The notes: generated by a model from the sequence alone, not told the origin. Shown: positions 25,769-34,786, numbered from the stretch's first letter. The stretch is DNA of 64,000 nucleotides from Devosia sp. Root635 (GCF_001427605.1 NZ_LMGZ01000020.1:181233-245232); one strand, 5' to 3'. Translations and numbers: made by a program.

Positions 25769-26230
25769 ATGCGTATCGACGAAGCTCGCCTCGCCTTGAC
25801 GCAGGAGCTGCATGCCCTGCTGGTCGATTACTGGCACGATGTCGACGCCAATTGGGGCCGTGGCGCGCCGGACTACTATACGCCGGATGGCTCGTTTGTC
25901 GGCCCCGCCGCCTCCTATGAGGGGCGCGAGAAGATCAGGGCCTTCTACAAGTGGCGCGAGGATCGCGGCGCCCGCACCGTGGTCCACTCGGTGCAGAACT
26001 TCCAGGCCAAGTTCGACGGCGGCCCCGACAAGGCGGTGTGCCACTGGTTCATGATGCTCTATGCCGCCGACGGCAAGCCGGTGCTGCCGACCCATCCGCC
26101 CATCCAGATCGCCTATATGACCGACCGCCTGGTCAAGACGGCCGAGGGCTGGAAGGTCACCTACCGCAAATTCGATATCTGGTTCGAGGGCGGCACGCCG
26201 GCGACCAATCCGACGCTGGACGACGATTGA
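25769..26230 (+). CDS. SnoaL-like / NTF2-fold protein
   Basis: A 153-residue single domain of the NTF2-like superfamily: ALLVDYWHDVDANWGRGAPDYYTPDGSFVGPAASYEGREKIRAFYKWRE is the typical helix and first strand pattern with ring-like repeat of aromatic residues, then VVHSVQNFQAKF and a long C-terminal strand WKVTYRKFDIWFEGG. Members are small isomerases, dehydratases or hydroxylase subunits with a conical pocket. CAGGAGAAATAACC precedes the start. It is co-transcribed with the aldolase and probably acts on the same intermediate; no catalytic residue can be named with confidence. Confidence 0.75.
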   Translation: MRIDEARLALTQELHALLVDYWHDVDANWGRGAPDYYTPDGSFVGPAASYEGREKIRAFYKWREDRGARTVVHSVQNFQAKFDGGPDKAVCHWFMMLYAADGKPVLPTHPPIQIAYMTDRLVKTAEGWKVTYRKFDIWFEGGTPATNPTLDDD

Positions 26231-26259
26231 GCCGTCCGGCTCCGGTCCTTGCAATGCCA

Positions 26260-26295
26260 AAACGGCCATCCTCACGAAAGCGGGGATGGCCGTTT
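26260..26295. terminator. Bidirectional terminator between SnoaL-like and IclR genes
   Basis: A perfect 12-bp stem (AAACGGCCATCC / GGATGGCCGTTT) with a 12-base loop. The A-run on the left and T-run on the right suit termination from both convergent genes. Confidence 0.85.
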
Positions 26296-26318
26296 GGTCA
26301 GGAACAGGGCGAAACGAC

Positions 26319-27257
26319 TTAGAGGTTGACGGCGTATTCGCGCTGCAGGCTGGTATCCAGATGCGGTCGCGTGCTGATGAAGGCCAAAGCGTGCTCGATA
26401 TTGAGGCGCGTCTCGATCAGCGGGTCGAGCACTGTTTCGCGGACGGCATTGAGCGGCACTGACGAGGTAAAAAAGCTCACCGACATGACCGCCGCGACAC
26501 TGTCTCCATCCAGGATCGGCACGCCGAACGTGGTCATGCGGGTGGGCTCGGTCTTGGGGTCGCGCGTGGCAAAGCCCGAGCGCCTGATACGGTCCAGCAT
26601 GTGGCGGAATTCGGATTCGGCAGCCTGGTCGAACTCGGCGCCGAGGCGCTTGCGCAATACGCGAATCTGGCGTTCGCGCTCCGGCTCCGAACAGAAGGAC
26701 ATATAGACCCGCCCCATCGCCGATTTCAGCAGGTCGGGACGCTTGCCCAATACGGTATTGGTATGGACGACCGGGCTGATCGTTCCGGTCCAGTAGCGGA
26801 TTTCAATTTCGTCGCCATCGATCTCGCCCAGCCCGATCGGCCACTTGATCTGCCGCGTCAGGCCGATCGCCAGGGGCCTGGCCACTTCGATTACCCGCGA
26901 GATGCCGCTATAGCCGGCCGACAATTCGGCCACTTTGCCAGTGACTCGGTAGCCGCCGCACATGTTGTCGCGCACGATATAACCTTCGTGCATCAGGGTT
27001 TCGAGCATGCGCACGATAGTCGGACGCGGGATGGCGGTCTCGGCATGGATCGAATTGACGGTGGCGATCGCCTTGGTGTTGACGACCTTGAGCACATGCA
27101 GCGCCCGCAGCACCGAATTGACCGGCGGATAGGAGCGGTCGAGCGGATTGGTATGCCCCCGCCGCGAATTGGTGCGGATATGCACCGAACTCTGGCCGGC
27201 GTCGCCCACCGGTTCACTGAGGGCGCCATCGTCCCAATCGTCCATATCGCGTTCCAT
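26319..27257 (-). CDS. IclR family transcriptional regulator
   Basis: A 312-residue IclR protein, longer than usual because of a hydrophilic N-terminal extension of about 45 residues (MERDMDDWDDGALSEP...). The HTH is in VNSVLRALHVLKVVNTKAIATVNSIHAETAIPRPTIVRMLETLMHEGYIV, then the GAF-like effector domain with LAIGLTRQIKWPIGLGEIDGDEI, GRVYMSFCSEPERE and VPILDGDSVAAVMSVSFF. GGAGA sits 5-6 bases before the chosen ATG. IclR proteins bind short inverted repeats and respond to small acids. TTTCA-N5-TGAAA boxes at four promoters around the gene, one in its own divergent region, point to local control. Confidence 0.9.
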   Translation of the reverse strand: MERDMDDWDDGALSEPVGDAGQSSVHIRTNSRRGHTNPLDRSYPPVNSVLRALHVLKVVNTKAIATVNSIHAETAIPRPTIVRMLETLMHEGYIVRDNMCGGYRVTGKVAELSAGYSGISRVIEVARPLAIGLTRQIKWPIGLGEIDGDEIEIRYWTGTISPVVHTNTVLGKRPDLLKSAMGRVYMSFCSEPERERQIRVLRKRLGAEFDQAAESEFRHMLDRIRRSGFATRDPKTEPTRMTTFGVPILDGDSVAAVMSVSFFTSSVPLNAVRETVLDPLIETRLNIEHALAFISTRPHLDTSLQREYAVNL

Positions 27258-27324
27258 GACGTCTCCAGACTATCCGGTCCGATCTTACCCACGACCGGCG
27301 CCGCACCAAACCATATGAGAGCAA

Positions 27325-27339
27325 TTTCATCCAGTGAAA
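27325..27339. promoter_or_regulatory. Candidate IclR box, iclR/bicupin divergent region
   Basis: TTTCA-TCCAG-TGAAA, a perfect inverted repeat, lies 68 bases upstream of the iclR start and 118 bases before the bicupin start, so it could serve both genes. Confidence 0.65.
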
Positions 27340-27456
27340 CGCGGTCGGTCCGTCAGCCAATTTCGTCTCCCGAAATCGGGTGCCGCCGCCAATGCGGGGC
27401 AGGGCGCTTACCGGCTAGGGACAAGGACCGACTTGGCGCGACACGGAGTAGAGGCC

Positions 27457-28386
27457 ATGAGCGATCTCGCATGCCGGCTGGCATCCCGATCCATTTTTTC
27501 TGAACAGGAGCCACAGGCCAGGGGCGAGGACGGCCTGTCACGGACCTGGATCACGCGGGGCGGCAATTTCGCCGTCTGTGTCTCGGAGGTGCAGCCCGGC
27601 GCCGTGCTGGCGCGGCAGGACAATCCCGAGGAGCATATGCTCATTACCCCGCCGCACGGGGCGATCCTGACGGTCGAAGCCGGTGGGCAGGTGGTTGAGG
27701 CGCAGCCGGATTCGCTGACGATCGTCCCGCCCGGCCCAAGCCGGATCACCGCGCGCTCCGCTGGCCGGCTGGTCCGGATATTTTCCAAGGCCGCCGGCGA
27801 CGTCGTCGCGTTAGCTGTCAATGGCGCGGCCTATGCGGACGGGGCGCCCGAATTGGCCCCAGTCGATCTCTGGCCGGAGCCCAATGGCGGCTTCAGGCTG
27901 CGCCATTATCCGCTGGCGCAGTACTTCGATCCGCAGGGCGAGCGCATCCAGCCGCGCTGCTTCCGGTCGACCAACATGATGGTCAACCTGTTCGGCCATT
28001 TCCACACCCGCCGTGATACACAGTCGCTGAGCCCGCACTGGCATGACGATTTCGAGCAGGCTTCGCTCTGCCTCGCCGGCACCTGGATCCACCACCTGCG
28101 CTACAATTGGGGCGCCGATCTCGCCAGCTGGGTGCCCGATGACCACACCGCATTGCCGACGCCGTCGGTGATCGTCATCCCGGCCAGGGTCATCCATACC
28201 AGCCGCGATGTCGGCCCGGACGGGCCGGAAAGCTCGCTCTACGATATTTTCTGCCCGCCACGCATGGATTTTGCGGCAAAGCCAGGCTTCGTGCTCAACG
28301 AGGACGACTATCCGCTACCGACGGATCGCGGCGAACAGCAGGCCAAGACCGGCGGAACCCTGCTCAATTGGCAGAAGCCGGGCTGA
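27457..28386 (+). CDS. Bicupin-like protein of unknown function
   Basis: A 309-residue protein with two cupin-like halves. The N-terminal half (residues 20-120) has EEHMLITPPHGAILTVEAGGQVVEAQPDSLTIVPPGPSRI, a cupin strand pattern without metal ligands. The C-terminal half (around 190-260) has SPHWHDDFEQASLCLAGTWIHHLRY and PSVIVIPARVIHTSRDVG, with HxH...EQ and a later histidine as a plausible metal site. I do not recognise a named family. No signal peptide. ATG 27457 with GAGG upstream is chosen; earlier in-frame starts cross the operator. It lies in the IclR regulon, so it may be an isomerase, decarboxylase or lyase of that route. Confidence 0.65.
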   Translation: MSDLACRLASRSIFSEQEPQARGEDGLSRTWITRGGNFAVCVSEVQPGAVLARQDNPEEHMLITPPHGAILTVEAGGQVVEAQPDSLTIVPPGPSRITARSAGRLVRIFSKAAGDVVALAVNGAAYADGAPELAPVDLWPEPNGGFRLRHYPLAQYFDPQGERIQPRCFRSTNMMVNLFGHFHTRRDTQSLSPHWHDDFEQASLCLAGTWIHHLRYNWGADLASWVPDDHTALPTPSVIVIPARVIHTSRDVGPDGPESSLYDIFCPPRMDFAAKPGFVLNEDDYPLPTDRGEQQAKTGGTLLNWQKPG

Positions 28387-28426
28387 GCCCGGCTTTCCAC
28401 TCCTGACCGTGGGGGACCGGGTTGGC

Positions 28427-29359
28427 TCAGAAGCCGACCCGGTCCCTTCCCTTGAGGTCCAGTATTTCGCGGGCGTCGTCGGGGGTGGCGATTTCGAAGC
28501 CCAGGGATTCGACGATCTGGCGGGCCAGCCGCACCTGTTCGGCATTCGACGCGGCCAGTCTGCCGGGCCCGGACCACAGGGAGTCTTCGAGGCCTACGCG
28601 CAGGTTGCCGCCCAGCAGCACCGACTGGGTGGCGATGCTCATCTGGTGCCGCCCGGCGCCGAGCACCGACCAGCGGTAGTTGTCGCCGAACAGCCGGTCG
28701 GCCGTGCGCTTCATATGCATTACATCTTCGGGATGGGCGCCGATGCCGCCCAGAATGCCGAAGACGCACTGGATGAACACCGGCGGCTTCAGCAGATGGC
28801 GTTCGAAAAAGTGGGCGCAGGTATAGAGGTGCCCGACATCGTAGCATTCGACCTCGAATCTGGTGCCGTTTTCGGCGCAGCGCCGCAGGATGGTCTCGAT
28901 ATCGCCGAAGGTGTTGCGGAACACCCGGTCGCGCGAGCCCTCGAGATAGGGCCGCTCCCATTCATGCGCGAAGCTGTCGAACCGCGACAGCATCGGGTAG
29001 AGGCCGAAATTCATCGATCCCATGTTGAGCGAGGCCACTTCCGGCTTGAAGGTGGCGACCGGCAGCAGCCGCTCCTCGACCGACATGGTCGCCGCGCCGC
29101 CGGTGGTGATGTTCACCACGCAATCGGAGCGCTGCTTGATGACCGGCAGCATGCTGGCGAAGTGCTCGGTGGACTGGTCGGGTTCCCCGGTCTGTGGATT
29201 GCGCGCATGCAGATGGATGATTGCGGCGCCGGCCTCGGCGGCATCGATGGCCGCCTCGGTGATTTCCTCGGGCGTTACCGGCAGATGCGGCGACATCGAC
29301 GGGGTATGGATGGAGCCGGTAACGGCGCAGGTGATGATGATCTTTCGCTTGGTTGCCAT
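28427..29359 (-). CDS. Beta-keto acid cleavage enzyme (BKACE, DUF849)
   Basis: A 310-residue TIM-barrel zinc enzyme. The N-terminal IIITCAVTGSIHTPSMSPHLPVTPEEI is the family signature; zinc histidines are 49 and 51 (IIHLHARNPQTG), and ITTGG and VFGILGGIGAHPEDVMHMKR are further family blocks. BKACE enzymes condense a beta-keto acid with acetyl-CoA and release acetoacetate plus a CoA ester. The acetoacetate would be used by the CoA-transferase and thiolase at 37564-40105. I start at MATKRK (29359); the open frame reaches into the divergent promoter. It diverges from an SDR, with an IclR box between them. Confidence 0.92.
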   Translation of the reverse strand: MATKRKIIITCAVTGSIHTPSMSPHLPVTPEEITEAAIDAAEAGAAIIHLHARNPQTGEPDQSTEHFASMLPVIKQRSDCVVNITTGGAATMSVEERLLPVATFKPEVASLNMGSMNFGLYPMLSRFDSFAHEWERPYLEGSRDRVFRNTFGDIETILRRCAENGTRFEVECYDVGHLYTCAHFFERHLLKPPVFIQCVFGILGGIGAHPEDVMHMKRTADRLFGDNYRWSVLGAGRHQMSIATQSVLLGGNLRVGLEDSLWSGPGRLAASNAEQVRLARQIVESLGFEIATPDDAREILDLKGRDRVGF

Positions 29360-29500
29360 TGTCCTGTTCCGTCCCGGCAAATGCTGATGCCGGATCAGTA
29401 GCGGAGGCCGGTGGGCGGGCCGGGGCGATTCGTGGCGGATTTCGGGGGCCGAAAGAGCCATAGATAGCGCCGATGGCCCCGCCGCCGGTAAGATGGTCGC

Positions 29501-29515
29501 TTTCAGCAAATGAAA
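29501..29515. promoter_or_regulatory. Candidate IclR box, BKACE/SDR divergent region
   Basis: TTTCA-GCAAA-TGAAA is a perfect inverted repeat in the 263-base gap between the BKACE gene (minus) and the SDR gene (plus). Confidence 0.65.
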
Positions 29516-29622
29516 TCGGGGCAGAAACACATTCATCGCGTGGCGCTGCACGCCTAGTGTCTGATCCGAACGAGCGGTCGTCCCCGAGGCGGCGAGCTCA
29601 TGTCTCTATTCAAGGAGGTCCC

Positions 29623-30375
29623 ATGCAGGACGTTGTCATAGTAACCGGCGCGAGCAGTGGCATAGGCGCGGCCACGGCGCGCCTGTTGGGGGCCGCCGGC
29701 GCCCATGTGGTCGTCAACTACAAGAGTTCGCGGAGCCTGGCCGAAGGCGTGGTCGCCGAGGTCGAGGCGGCCGGCGGCAAGGCCATCACCATCGCCGCCG
29801 ATATGGGCGTCGAAGCCGACATCCTTCGCATGTTCGAGGAGACGGACAAGGCCTTCGGACCGCTGACCGGCCTCGTCAACAATGCCGGCATCAACGGGCC
29901 GGTCCATCGCTCGGCCGACAATTACGACTTCGACGAGGCGATGAATATCTTTGCGGTCAATACGGTGGGCGTGCTCATTGCCTGTCGCGAGGCCATCAAG
30001 CGCATGTCTACCAAGCATGGCGGCAAGGGCGGCAGCATCGTCAATATTTCCTCGATCGGCGCGCTGACCGGCTCGCCGGGCCGCTTCATTCACTATGCCG
30101 GCTCCAAGGCCGCGGTCGATACGATCAGCAAGGGCCTGGCCGTCGAAGTGGCGCGGGACGGCGTGCGGGTGAATTCGATCCGGCCGGGCATGGTCGATAC
30201 GCCCATTCACGCCAAATCGGGGCAGGCGGACCGGGTCAGGGAATTCGCCGCCAAGAACCCGCTCGGCCGCGCCGGCCAACCCGAGGAAGTGGCGGAAGCC
30301 ATCGCGTGGCTACTGTCCGACAAGGCCTCGCTGGTCACCGGCGCGGTGCTCGACGTGATGGGCGCCCAGCGCTAG
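29623..30375 (+). CDS. Short-chain dehydrogenase/reductase
   Basis: A 250-residue classical SDR. It has the nucleotide motif TGASSGIG near residue 8, NNAG, the catalytic serine in NISSIGALTGS, YAGSK as the Tyr-Lys pair, and the C-terminal GRAGQPEEVAEAIAWLLSDKASLVTGAVLDVMG. VVVNYKSS after strand 2 suggests NADP preference. The AAGGAGGT site 4 bases before ATG 29623 is perfect. Placed in the IclR set, it may oxidise a hydroxy acid to the keto acid that BKACE cleaves; this link is inferred from position only. Confidence 0.88.
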   Translation: MQDVVIVTGASSGIGAATARLLGAAGAHVVVNYKSSRSLAEGVVAEVEAAGGKAITIAADMGVEADILRMFEETDKAFGPLTGLVNNAGINGPVHRSADNYDFDEAMNIFAVNTVGVLIACREAIKRMSTKHGGKGGSIVNISSIGALTGSPGRFIHYAGSKAAVDTISKGLAVEVARDGVRVNSIRPGMVDTPIHAKSGQADRVREFAAKNPLGRAGQPEEVAEAIAWLLSDKASLVTGAVLDVMGAQR

Positions 30376-30392
30376 CTCGGGAGGGCGACCGT

Positions 30393-30407
30393 TTTCATTG
30401 CTTGAAA
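30393..30407. promoter_or_regulatory. Candidate IclR box, TTT transporter promoter
   Basis: TTTCA-TTGCT-TGAAA, a perfect inverted repeat, lies in the 145-base gap between the SDR and the tctC-type gene. Confidence 0.65.
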
Positions 30408-30520
30408 CAAGGTGGGCACGCGGTGGGCCATGTCAGGTTTCTCCGCTAGCAATTCGCCACTAGCTTGGTGGCACAAGCATGCAAGCACGCCGCGGGGCTA
30501 CTCCAAGGGAGGATGAAATC

Positions 30521-31501
30521 ATGAATAGGACTGGATCACTTCGGCGCCTCGGCGCGGTCGCCATCATTACCGTCGCACTGGGGCTGGGCATGGGCAGCGC
30601 CCTCGCGCAGGATTACCCCGACAGGCCCATCACGGCGATCGTGCCGTTCGGGGCCGGTGGGGGCGCCGATACGCAGACCCGTATCTGGGGTGAGGCCATG
30701 GCCGGGCTGACCGGCCAACGCATCGTCGTTGAAAACGTCGCCGGCACGGCTGGCGTGGCCGGCACCAAGCAGGGGATCAACGCCGAACCGGACGGCTATA
30801 CGGTAGTGATGGGCGCGGCATCCACCATCGCCATCAACCCCGTCAGCAACCCGGCGGCCGATTATTATCCGCCCCGCGACCTGCGGCCCGTCGCCGTTAT
30901 CGGTTATACGCCCTATGTCATGGTCGTGGCCAACAATCTGGGCGTGAAGACGCTGCCAGACCTCATCGAATACGGCAAGGCCAACGAGGGCACGCTGACC
31001 TATGCCGGCTGGACGGCTGTCGGCGAATTCGCCCGGCGCGGCCTCGAGCTGCGCACCGGCCTGACCATGACGCCGGTGCCCTATCAGGGCGCGACGGAGG
31101 CCATGACCGACGTCATTGCCGGCCGCGCATCGGCCGCCATTCTCGATATTTCCAGCGCGCTGCCATTCATCAGGTCGGGCAGCGTCACACCCATCGTGAT
31201 GACCGGCCCGGACAAGTCCCCGGCGCTGCCGGATGTCGGGACCGTGGTCGAGGCGGGCGTCGAGAACTACGTCATCGACTCCTGGATCGCGCTCTTCGTG
31301 CCGCGGGATACGCCCGACGAGATTGTCGAATATCTCAACGCCAAGACGCGCGAGGCGCTGAAGTCGCAGCCGGTCATGGATCGCTATGCCGAACTCGAGA
31401 TCGAGGTGCGCGACTATGACGTGGAAGAAACCGGGGCTTTCATGGCGCGCCAGATCGATGCCTGGGCGGGGCTGATCAAGGAGGCCGGCCCGACACAATA
31501 A
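30521..31501 (+). CDS. Tripartite tricarboxylate transporter binding protein (TctC type)
   Basis: A 326-residue periplasmic protein with a signal peptide (LGAVAIITVALGLGMGSALA, cut before QDYPDR). TctC blocks are YPDRPITAIVPFGAGGGADTQTR, the VVENVAGTAGVAGTK loop, and ITPIVM-like VTPIVMTGPDKSPALPDVGTVVEAG. The start has AAGGGAGGATG upstream. It would capture a carboxylate and deliver it to the TctAB permease encoded next. The IclR box upstream links it to the aldolase, bicupin and BKACE genes. A strong hairpin separates it from tctB. Confidence 0.92.
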   Translation: MNRTGSLRRLGAVAIITVALGLGMGSALAQDYPDRPITAIVPFGAGGGADTQTRIWGEAMAGLTGQRIVVENVAGTAGVAGTKQGINAEPDGYTVVMGAASTIAINPVSNPAADYYPPRDLRPVAVIGYTPYVMVVANNLGVKTLPDLIEYGKANEGTLTYAGWTAVGEFARRGLELRTGLTMTPVPYQGATEAMTDVIAGRASAAILDISSALPFIRSGSVTPIVMTGPDKSPALPDVGTVVEAGVENYVIDSWIALFVPRDTPDEIVEYLNAKTREALKSQPVMDRYAELEIEVRDYDVEETGAFMARQIDAWAGLIKEAGPTQ

Positions 31502-31519
31502 GGGCTGCGACAACAATAT

Positions 31520-31554
31520 TGCGGCCGGGCATGCCCCATGGGCGCCCGGCCGCA
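31520..31554 (+). terminator. Intercistronic hairpin after tctC-type gene
   Basis: A perfect 11-bp stem (TGCGGCCGGGC / GCCCGGCCGCA) with a 13-base loop that can itself pair (GCCC-CAT-GGGC). There is no T-run. It probably raises binding-protein expression over the permease. Confidence 0.65.
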
Positions 31555-31608
31555 CAGTGTCGAGCCATCGCCGTTGCGGCGACGGCCGGAAGCGCGGAGG
31601 GAATTTGC

Positions 31609-32253
31609 ATGACACACGAGGTGGCTGAGCAGCCGGGGCGCGAGCCCGTTCCGCCCTATGCGCGGCTGGAGGTGATCGGGGGCACGACGATCATCGGCAT
31701 CGCGGCCCTCGTCTGGTTCGGTGCGATCAACCTGGCCGTCGGCACCTTGCCCAATTTCGGGCCGGGCGCCTTGCCCAGGGTGCTGGCAATCCTGCTGGCG
31801 CTGGCTGGCGCCGGGGTTTTCATCCAGGGTCTGGTGCGACGGGAGGCCGCCTTCGAGCGCTTCGAATTCGCCCTGCGCCCGACGCTGGTGATCATGCTGG
31901 CAGTGGTGCTGTTCGGCCTCTTCATCCGGGGCGGCGATTTCGGCCTGCTGTCCACACCGCAACTGGGTCTCTGCGTCGTCGGCCCGCTCACCGTGTTCAT
32001 CGCCGGCTGCGCCGCGCCGCAGGTCAACCTCAAGGAATTGCTGGTGCTGGCCTTCGGGCTGACCGCCTTGATGCTGGTGGTGTTTCCCGATCTTCTCCGG
32101 CTCGGCATTCCGCCGTTTCCGGCAATTCTGCAAAACGCCATTCCGCCCGCGCTGGGCCGGGAGACGGCCCTGAGGATCGCCTATGCGGGCTACGGCGCCA
32201 TTGCGCTGGTGCTCTATCTCGTCTTCGTCCGTCCGGACCGGAGGGCGGCATGA
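31609..32253 (+). CDS. Tripartite tricarboxylate transporter small permease (TctB type)
   Basis: A 214-residue protein with about five hydrophobic segments (VIGGTTIIGIAALVWFGAINLAVG first, then GPGALPRVLAILLALAGAGVFIQG). GTLPNFGPGALPR is the TctB family motif. The ATG at 31609 follows GCGGAGGGA. The stop overlaps the tctA-type start (ATGA). It has the inner-membrane small-subunit role in the TTT importer. Confidence 0.87.
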   Translation: MTHEVAEQPGREPVPPYARLEVIGGTTIIGIAALVWFGAINLAVGTLPNFGPGALPRVLAILLALAGAGVFIQGLVRREAAFERFEFALRPTLVIMLAVVLFGLFIRGGDFGLLSTPQLGLCVVGPLTVFIAGCAAPQVNLKELLVLAFGLTALMLVVFPDLLRLGIPPFPAILQNAIPPALGRETALRIAYAGYGAIALVLYLVFVRPDRRAA

Positions 32254-33755
32254 CCGACCTGCTTCAACATCTGCAACTCGGCTTTTCGGTCGTTTTCTCG
32301 TTCCAGAATCTCTTTCTCTGCCTGGTCGGCTGCCTTGTCGGCACACTGATCGGCGTGCTGCCGGGCATCGGCCCGCTGGCCACCATCGCCATCCTGATGC
32401 CGTTGACCTACAACGCCGATCCCGCCGGGGCGATCATCATGCTGGCCGGCATCTATTACGGCGCCCAATATGGCGGCTCCACCACCGCGATCCTGGTGAA
32501 CATGCCGGGCGAGTCATCCTCGGTGGTGACGGCGCTCGATGGTCACGCCATGGCCCGGCAGGGGCGCGCCGGCAAGGCGCTCGGCATCGCCGCGATCGGC
32601 TCGTTCATCGCGGGGAGCTTTGCGACCCTGGTCGTGGCCGCGGTCGCCATCCCCCTGTCCCGCCTGGCGCTCGGCCTGACCGCCGGCAATTACTTCTCGC
32701 TGATGCTGCTGGGGCTGACCCTTGCCATCGTGCTGGGCAGCGGCTCGCTGCTCAAGGCCTTCTGCATGCTGCTTATCGGCGTGATCATGGCCCTGGTTGG
32801 CGCCGACCAGATCACCGGCGAAGCCCGGCTCACCTTCGGCAGCCAAGTGCTCTATGACGGCTTCGACATGGCCGTGGTCGCCATGGGCCTGTTCGGCATT
32901 GCCGAAATCCTGCGCAACCTTGAGGCACCGGAGCGCCGGCCCTTCGTCGACGACGTGGTGGGCGGCCTGCTGCCCAACCGGCAGGACATGAAGGACTCGG
33001 CAGGCGCCATAACGCGCGGCTCGCTGCTCGGCGCCATTATCGGCATCATTCCCGGCAATGGCGCGACGCTCTCGTCCTTTGCCTCCTATGTGCTGGAAAA
33101 GAAGGTTTCCAAGCACCCCGAAACCTTCGGCAAGGGGGCTATACAGGGCGTGGCCGGACCCGAATCCGCCAATAACGCGGCGGCGCAGACCACGTTTGTC
33201 CCGCTGCTGACGCTGGGCCTGCCATCGACGGCGACCATGGCCCTGGTGGGCGGGGCGATGACGCTGCATGGCGTGGTGCCCGGCCCGCAGGTGATCGACA
33301 TGCATCCTGAGCTGTTCTGGGGCGTGGTCACCTCGATGTGGCTCGGCAACCTGATGCTGGTCATCATCAACCTGCCGCTCATCGGCATCTGGGTGAAGTT
33401 CCTCAAGGTGCCCTATCACCTGCTGTTCCCGACCATCATCCTGCTGTGCTGCGTCGGCATCTATTCGGTCAATTCCCGGCCGACCGACGTGCTGATGGTC
33501 GCAGCCTTCGGGGTCATAGGCTACCTGTTCTACCGGCTGAAATTCGATCCGACGCCCTTGCTGCTCGGCCTGGTGCTCGGCGGCATGCTGGAGGATTCGC
33601 TGCGTCGGGGGCTGATCCTGAGCCGCGGCAGCTTCTGGACTTTCCTCAGCGATCCGCTGACACTGGTGTTGCTCGGGCTTTCCGCAGTCATCGTCATTTC
33701 GGCGCTGTCGCCCTCGATCAGCCGCGGCCGCCAGGTGCTTGCCGAAGATGAATAG
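32250..33755 (+). CDS. Tripartite tricarboxylate transporter large permease (TctA type)
   Basis: A 501-residue membrane protein with about 12 segments. The family signature GTLIGVLPGIGPLATIAILMP lies near the N-terminus, followed by YYGAQYGGSTTAILVNMPGESSSVVTALDGHAMARQGRAGKALGIAAIGSF. A second repeat of the signature is GSLLGAIIGIIPGNGATLSSFASY. Length is standard. It forms the ion-coupled channel with TctB. The next gene starts about 26 bases later and is probably in the same transcript. Confidence 0.93.
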   Translation: MTDLLQHLQLGFSVVFSFQNLFLCLVGCLVGTLIGVLPGIGPLATIAILMPLTYNADPAGAIIMLAGIYYGAQYGGSTTAILVNMPGESSSVVTALDGHAMARQGRAGKALGIAAIGSFIAGSFATLVVAAVAIPLSRLALGLTAGNYFSLMLLGLTLAIVLGSGSLLKAFCMLLIGVIMALVGADQITGEARLTFGSQVLYDGFDMAVVAMGLFGIAEILRNLEAPERRPFVDDVVGGLLPNRQDMKDSAGAITRGSLLGAIIGIIPGNGATLSSFASYVLEKKVSKHPETFGKGAIQGVAGPESANNAAAQTTFVPLLTLGLPSTATMALVGGAMTLHGVVPGPQVIDMHPELFWGVVTSMWLGNLMLVIINLPLIGIWVKFLKVPYHLLFPTIILLCCVGIYSVNSRPTDVLMVAAFGVIGYLFYRLKFDPTPLLLGLVLGGMLEDSLRRGLILSRGSFWTFLSDPLTLVLLGLSAVIVISALSPSISRGRQVLAEDE

Positions 33756-33781
33756 ACCCGCTTTTGCCCCGGACCGTACTC

Positions 33782-34786
33782 ATGGCTCTCGTTGAATTCG
33801 GCGCCCTGGAGCGCCTGGCGCTGGGCGCATTGCGCCTGGCAGGCGTGCCCGAGGCGCAGGCGCGGATGCAAGCCGACGTGCTGCTCGATGCCGAACTGCG
33901 CGGCGTATCCTCCCATGGCCTGTTGCGACTCGAACGCATCATCCGGCGGATCGCCAATGGCGTGATCGACCCGCATGCGACAGGCACCCATCACTGGCGC
34001 AGCGCGGCCTTCCTGACGGTGGATGGCAGGCGCGGCCTTGGGCCGGTCGTGGCCAGCACGGCGCTCGAAGCGCTCAAGGCGCGGGTGGAAGAAACCGGCA
34101 TCGCCATCGCCGCGATCAGCAATTCCAACCATATCGGTATGCTCGGCTGGTATGCCGAACGGCTCGCCACAGAGGGCTATACGATCATCGGGCTGACCAC
34201 GAGCGAGGCGCTGGTGCACCCCTGGGGAGCCCAGCGCGCCATGATCGGCACCAATCCCATCACCATCGGCATTCCGACCGGCTCGGGACCGTTCCTGATG
34301 GATACGGCAACCAGCATTGCGTCGATGGGGGATATTCACGACCACGCTCATCGCAAGGCGCCGCTGCCCCCCGGCTGGGCACTCGATGCCAATGGGGAAC
34401 CAACCACCGATCCCGAGGCGGCCAAGAGCGGCGCGCTGGCGCCTTTCGGGCAGGCCAAGGGCTATGCGCTTGGCCTGGCACTCGAATTGCTTGTCGGCAG
34501 CCTGACCGGGGCAGCGCTGGGGCGCGATGTGCAGGGCACGCTCGACGATACGGCGATCTGCAATAAGGGCGACGTCTTCATCGTTATCAAGGGCGTGGAG
34601 CGCAATCTCGAAGCCTATCTGGCATCCATCCGCGCCATGGAACCGGCGCCGGGCTTCGACCAGGTTCTGATCCCGGGCGAGCGCGGCCGAGCCTGCCGCG
34701 AACTGCGCCTGCGCGACGGCGTGCCGATTGCAACCGCCGTATGGCAGACGCTGCAGCAGCTCGCGGGCGCTACCAGCGCGACCTAG
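33782..34786 (+). CDS. Malate/L-lactate/ureidoglycolate dehydrogenase family (LDH2) oxidoreductase
   Basis: A 334-residue NAD(P)-dependent 2-hydroxyacid dehydrogenase of the LDH2/YbiC/AllD fold. The catalytic histidine is in RGVSSHGLLRLERII (residue 45), and the pocket is lined by ISNSNHIGMLGWYAERLA, HPWGAQRAMIGTNPITIGIPT and FGQAKGYALGLALELL. Its role is to convert a 2-hydroxy acid to the 2-oxo acid (or reverse). No good ribosome site precedes ATG 33782, and TTG 33764 is an alternative. It probably processes the acid imported by the TTT system. Confidence 0.9.
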   Translation: MALVEFGALERLALGALRLAGVPEAQARMQADVLLDAELRGVSSHGLLRLERIIRRIANGVIDPHATGTHHWRSAAFLTVDGRRGLGPVVASTALEALKARVEETGIAIAAISNSNHIGMLGWYAERLATEGYTIIGLTTSEALVHPWGAQRAMIGTNPITIGIPTGSGPFLMDTATSIASMGDIHDHAHRKAPLPPGWALDANGEPTTDPEAAKSGALAPFGQAKGYALGLALELLVGSLTGAALGRDVQGTLDDTAICNKGDVFIVIKGVERNLEAYLASIRAMEPAPGFDQVLIPGERGRACRELRLRDGVPIATAVWQTLQQLAGATSAT

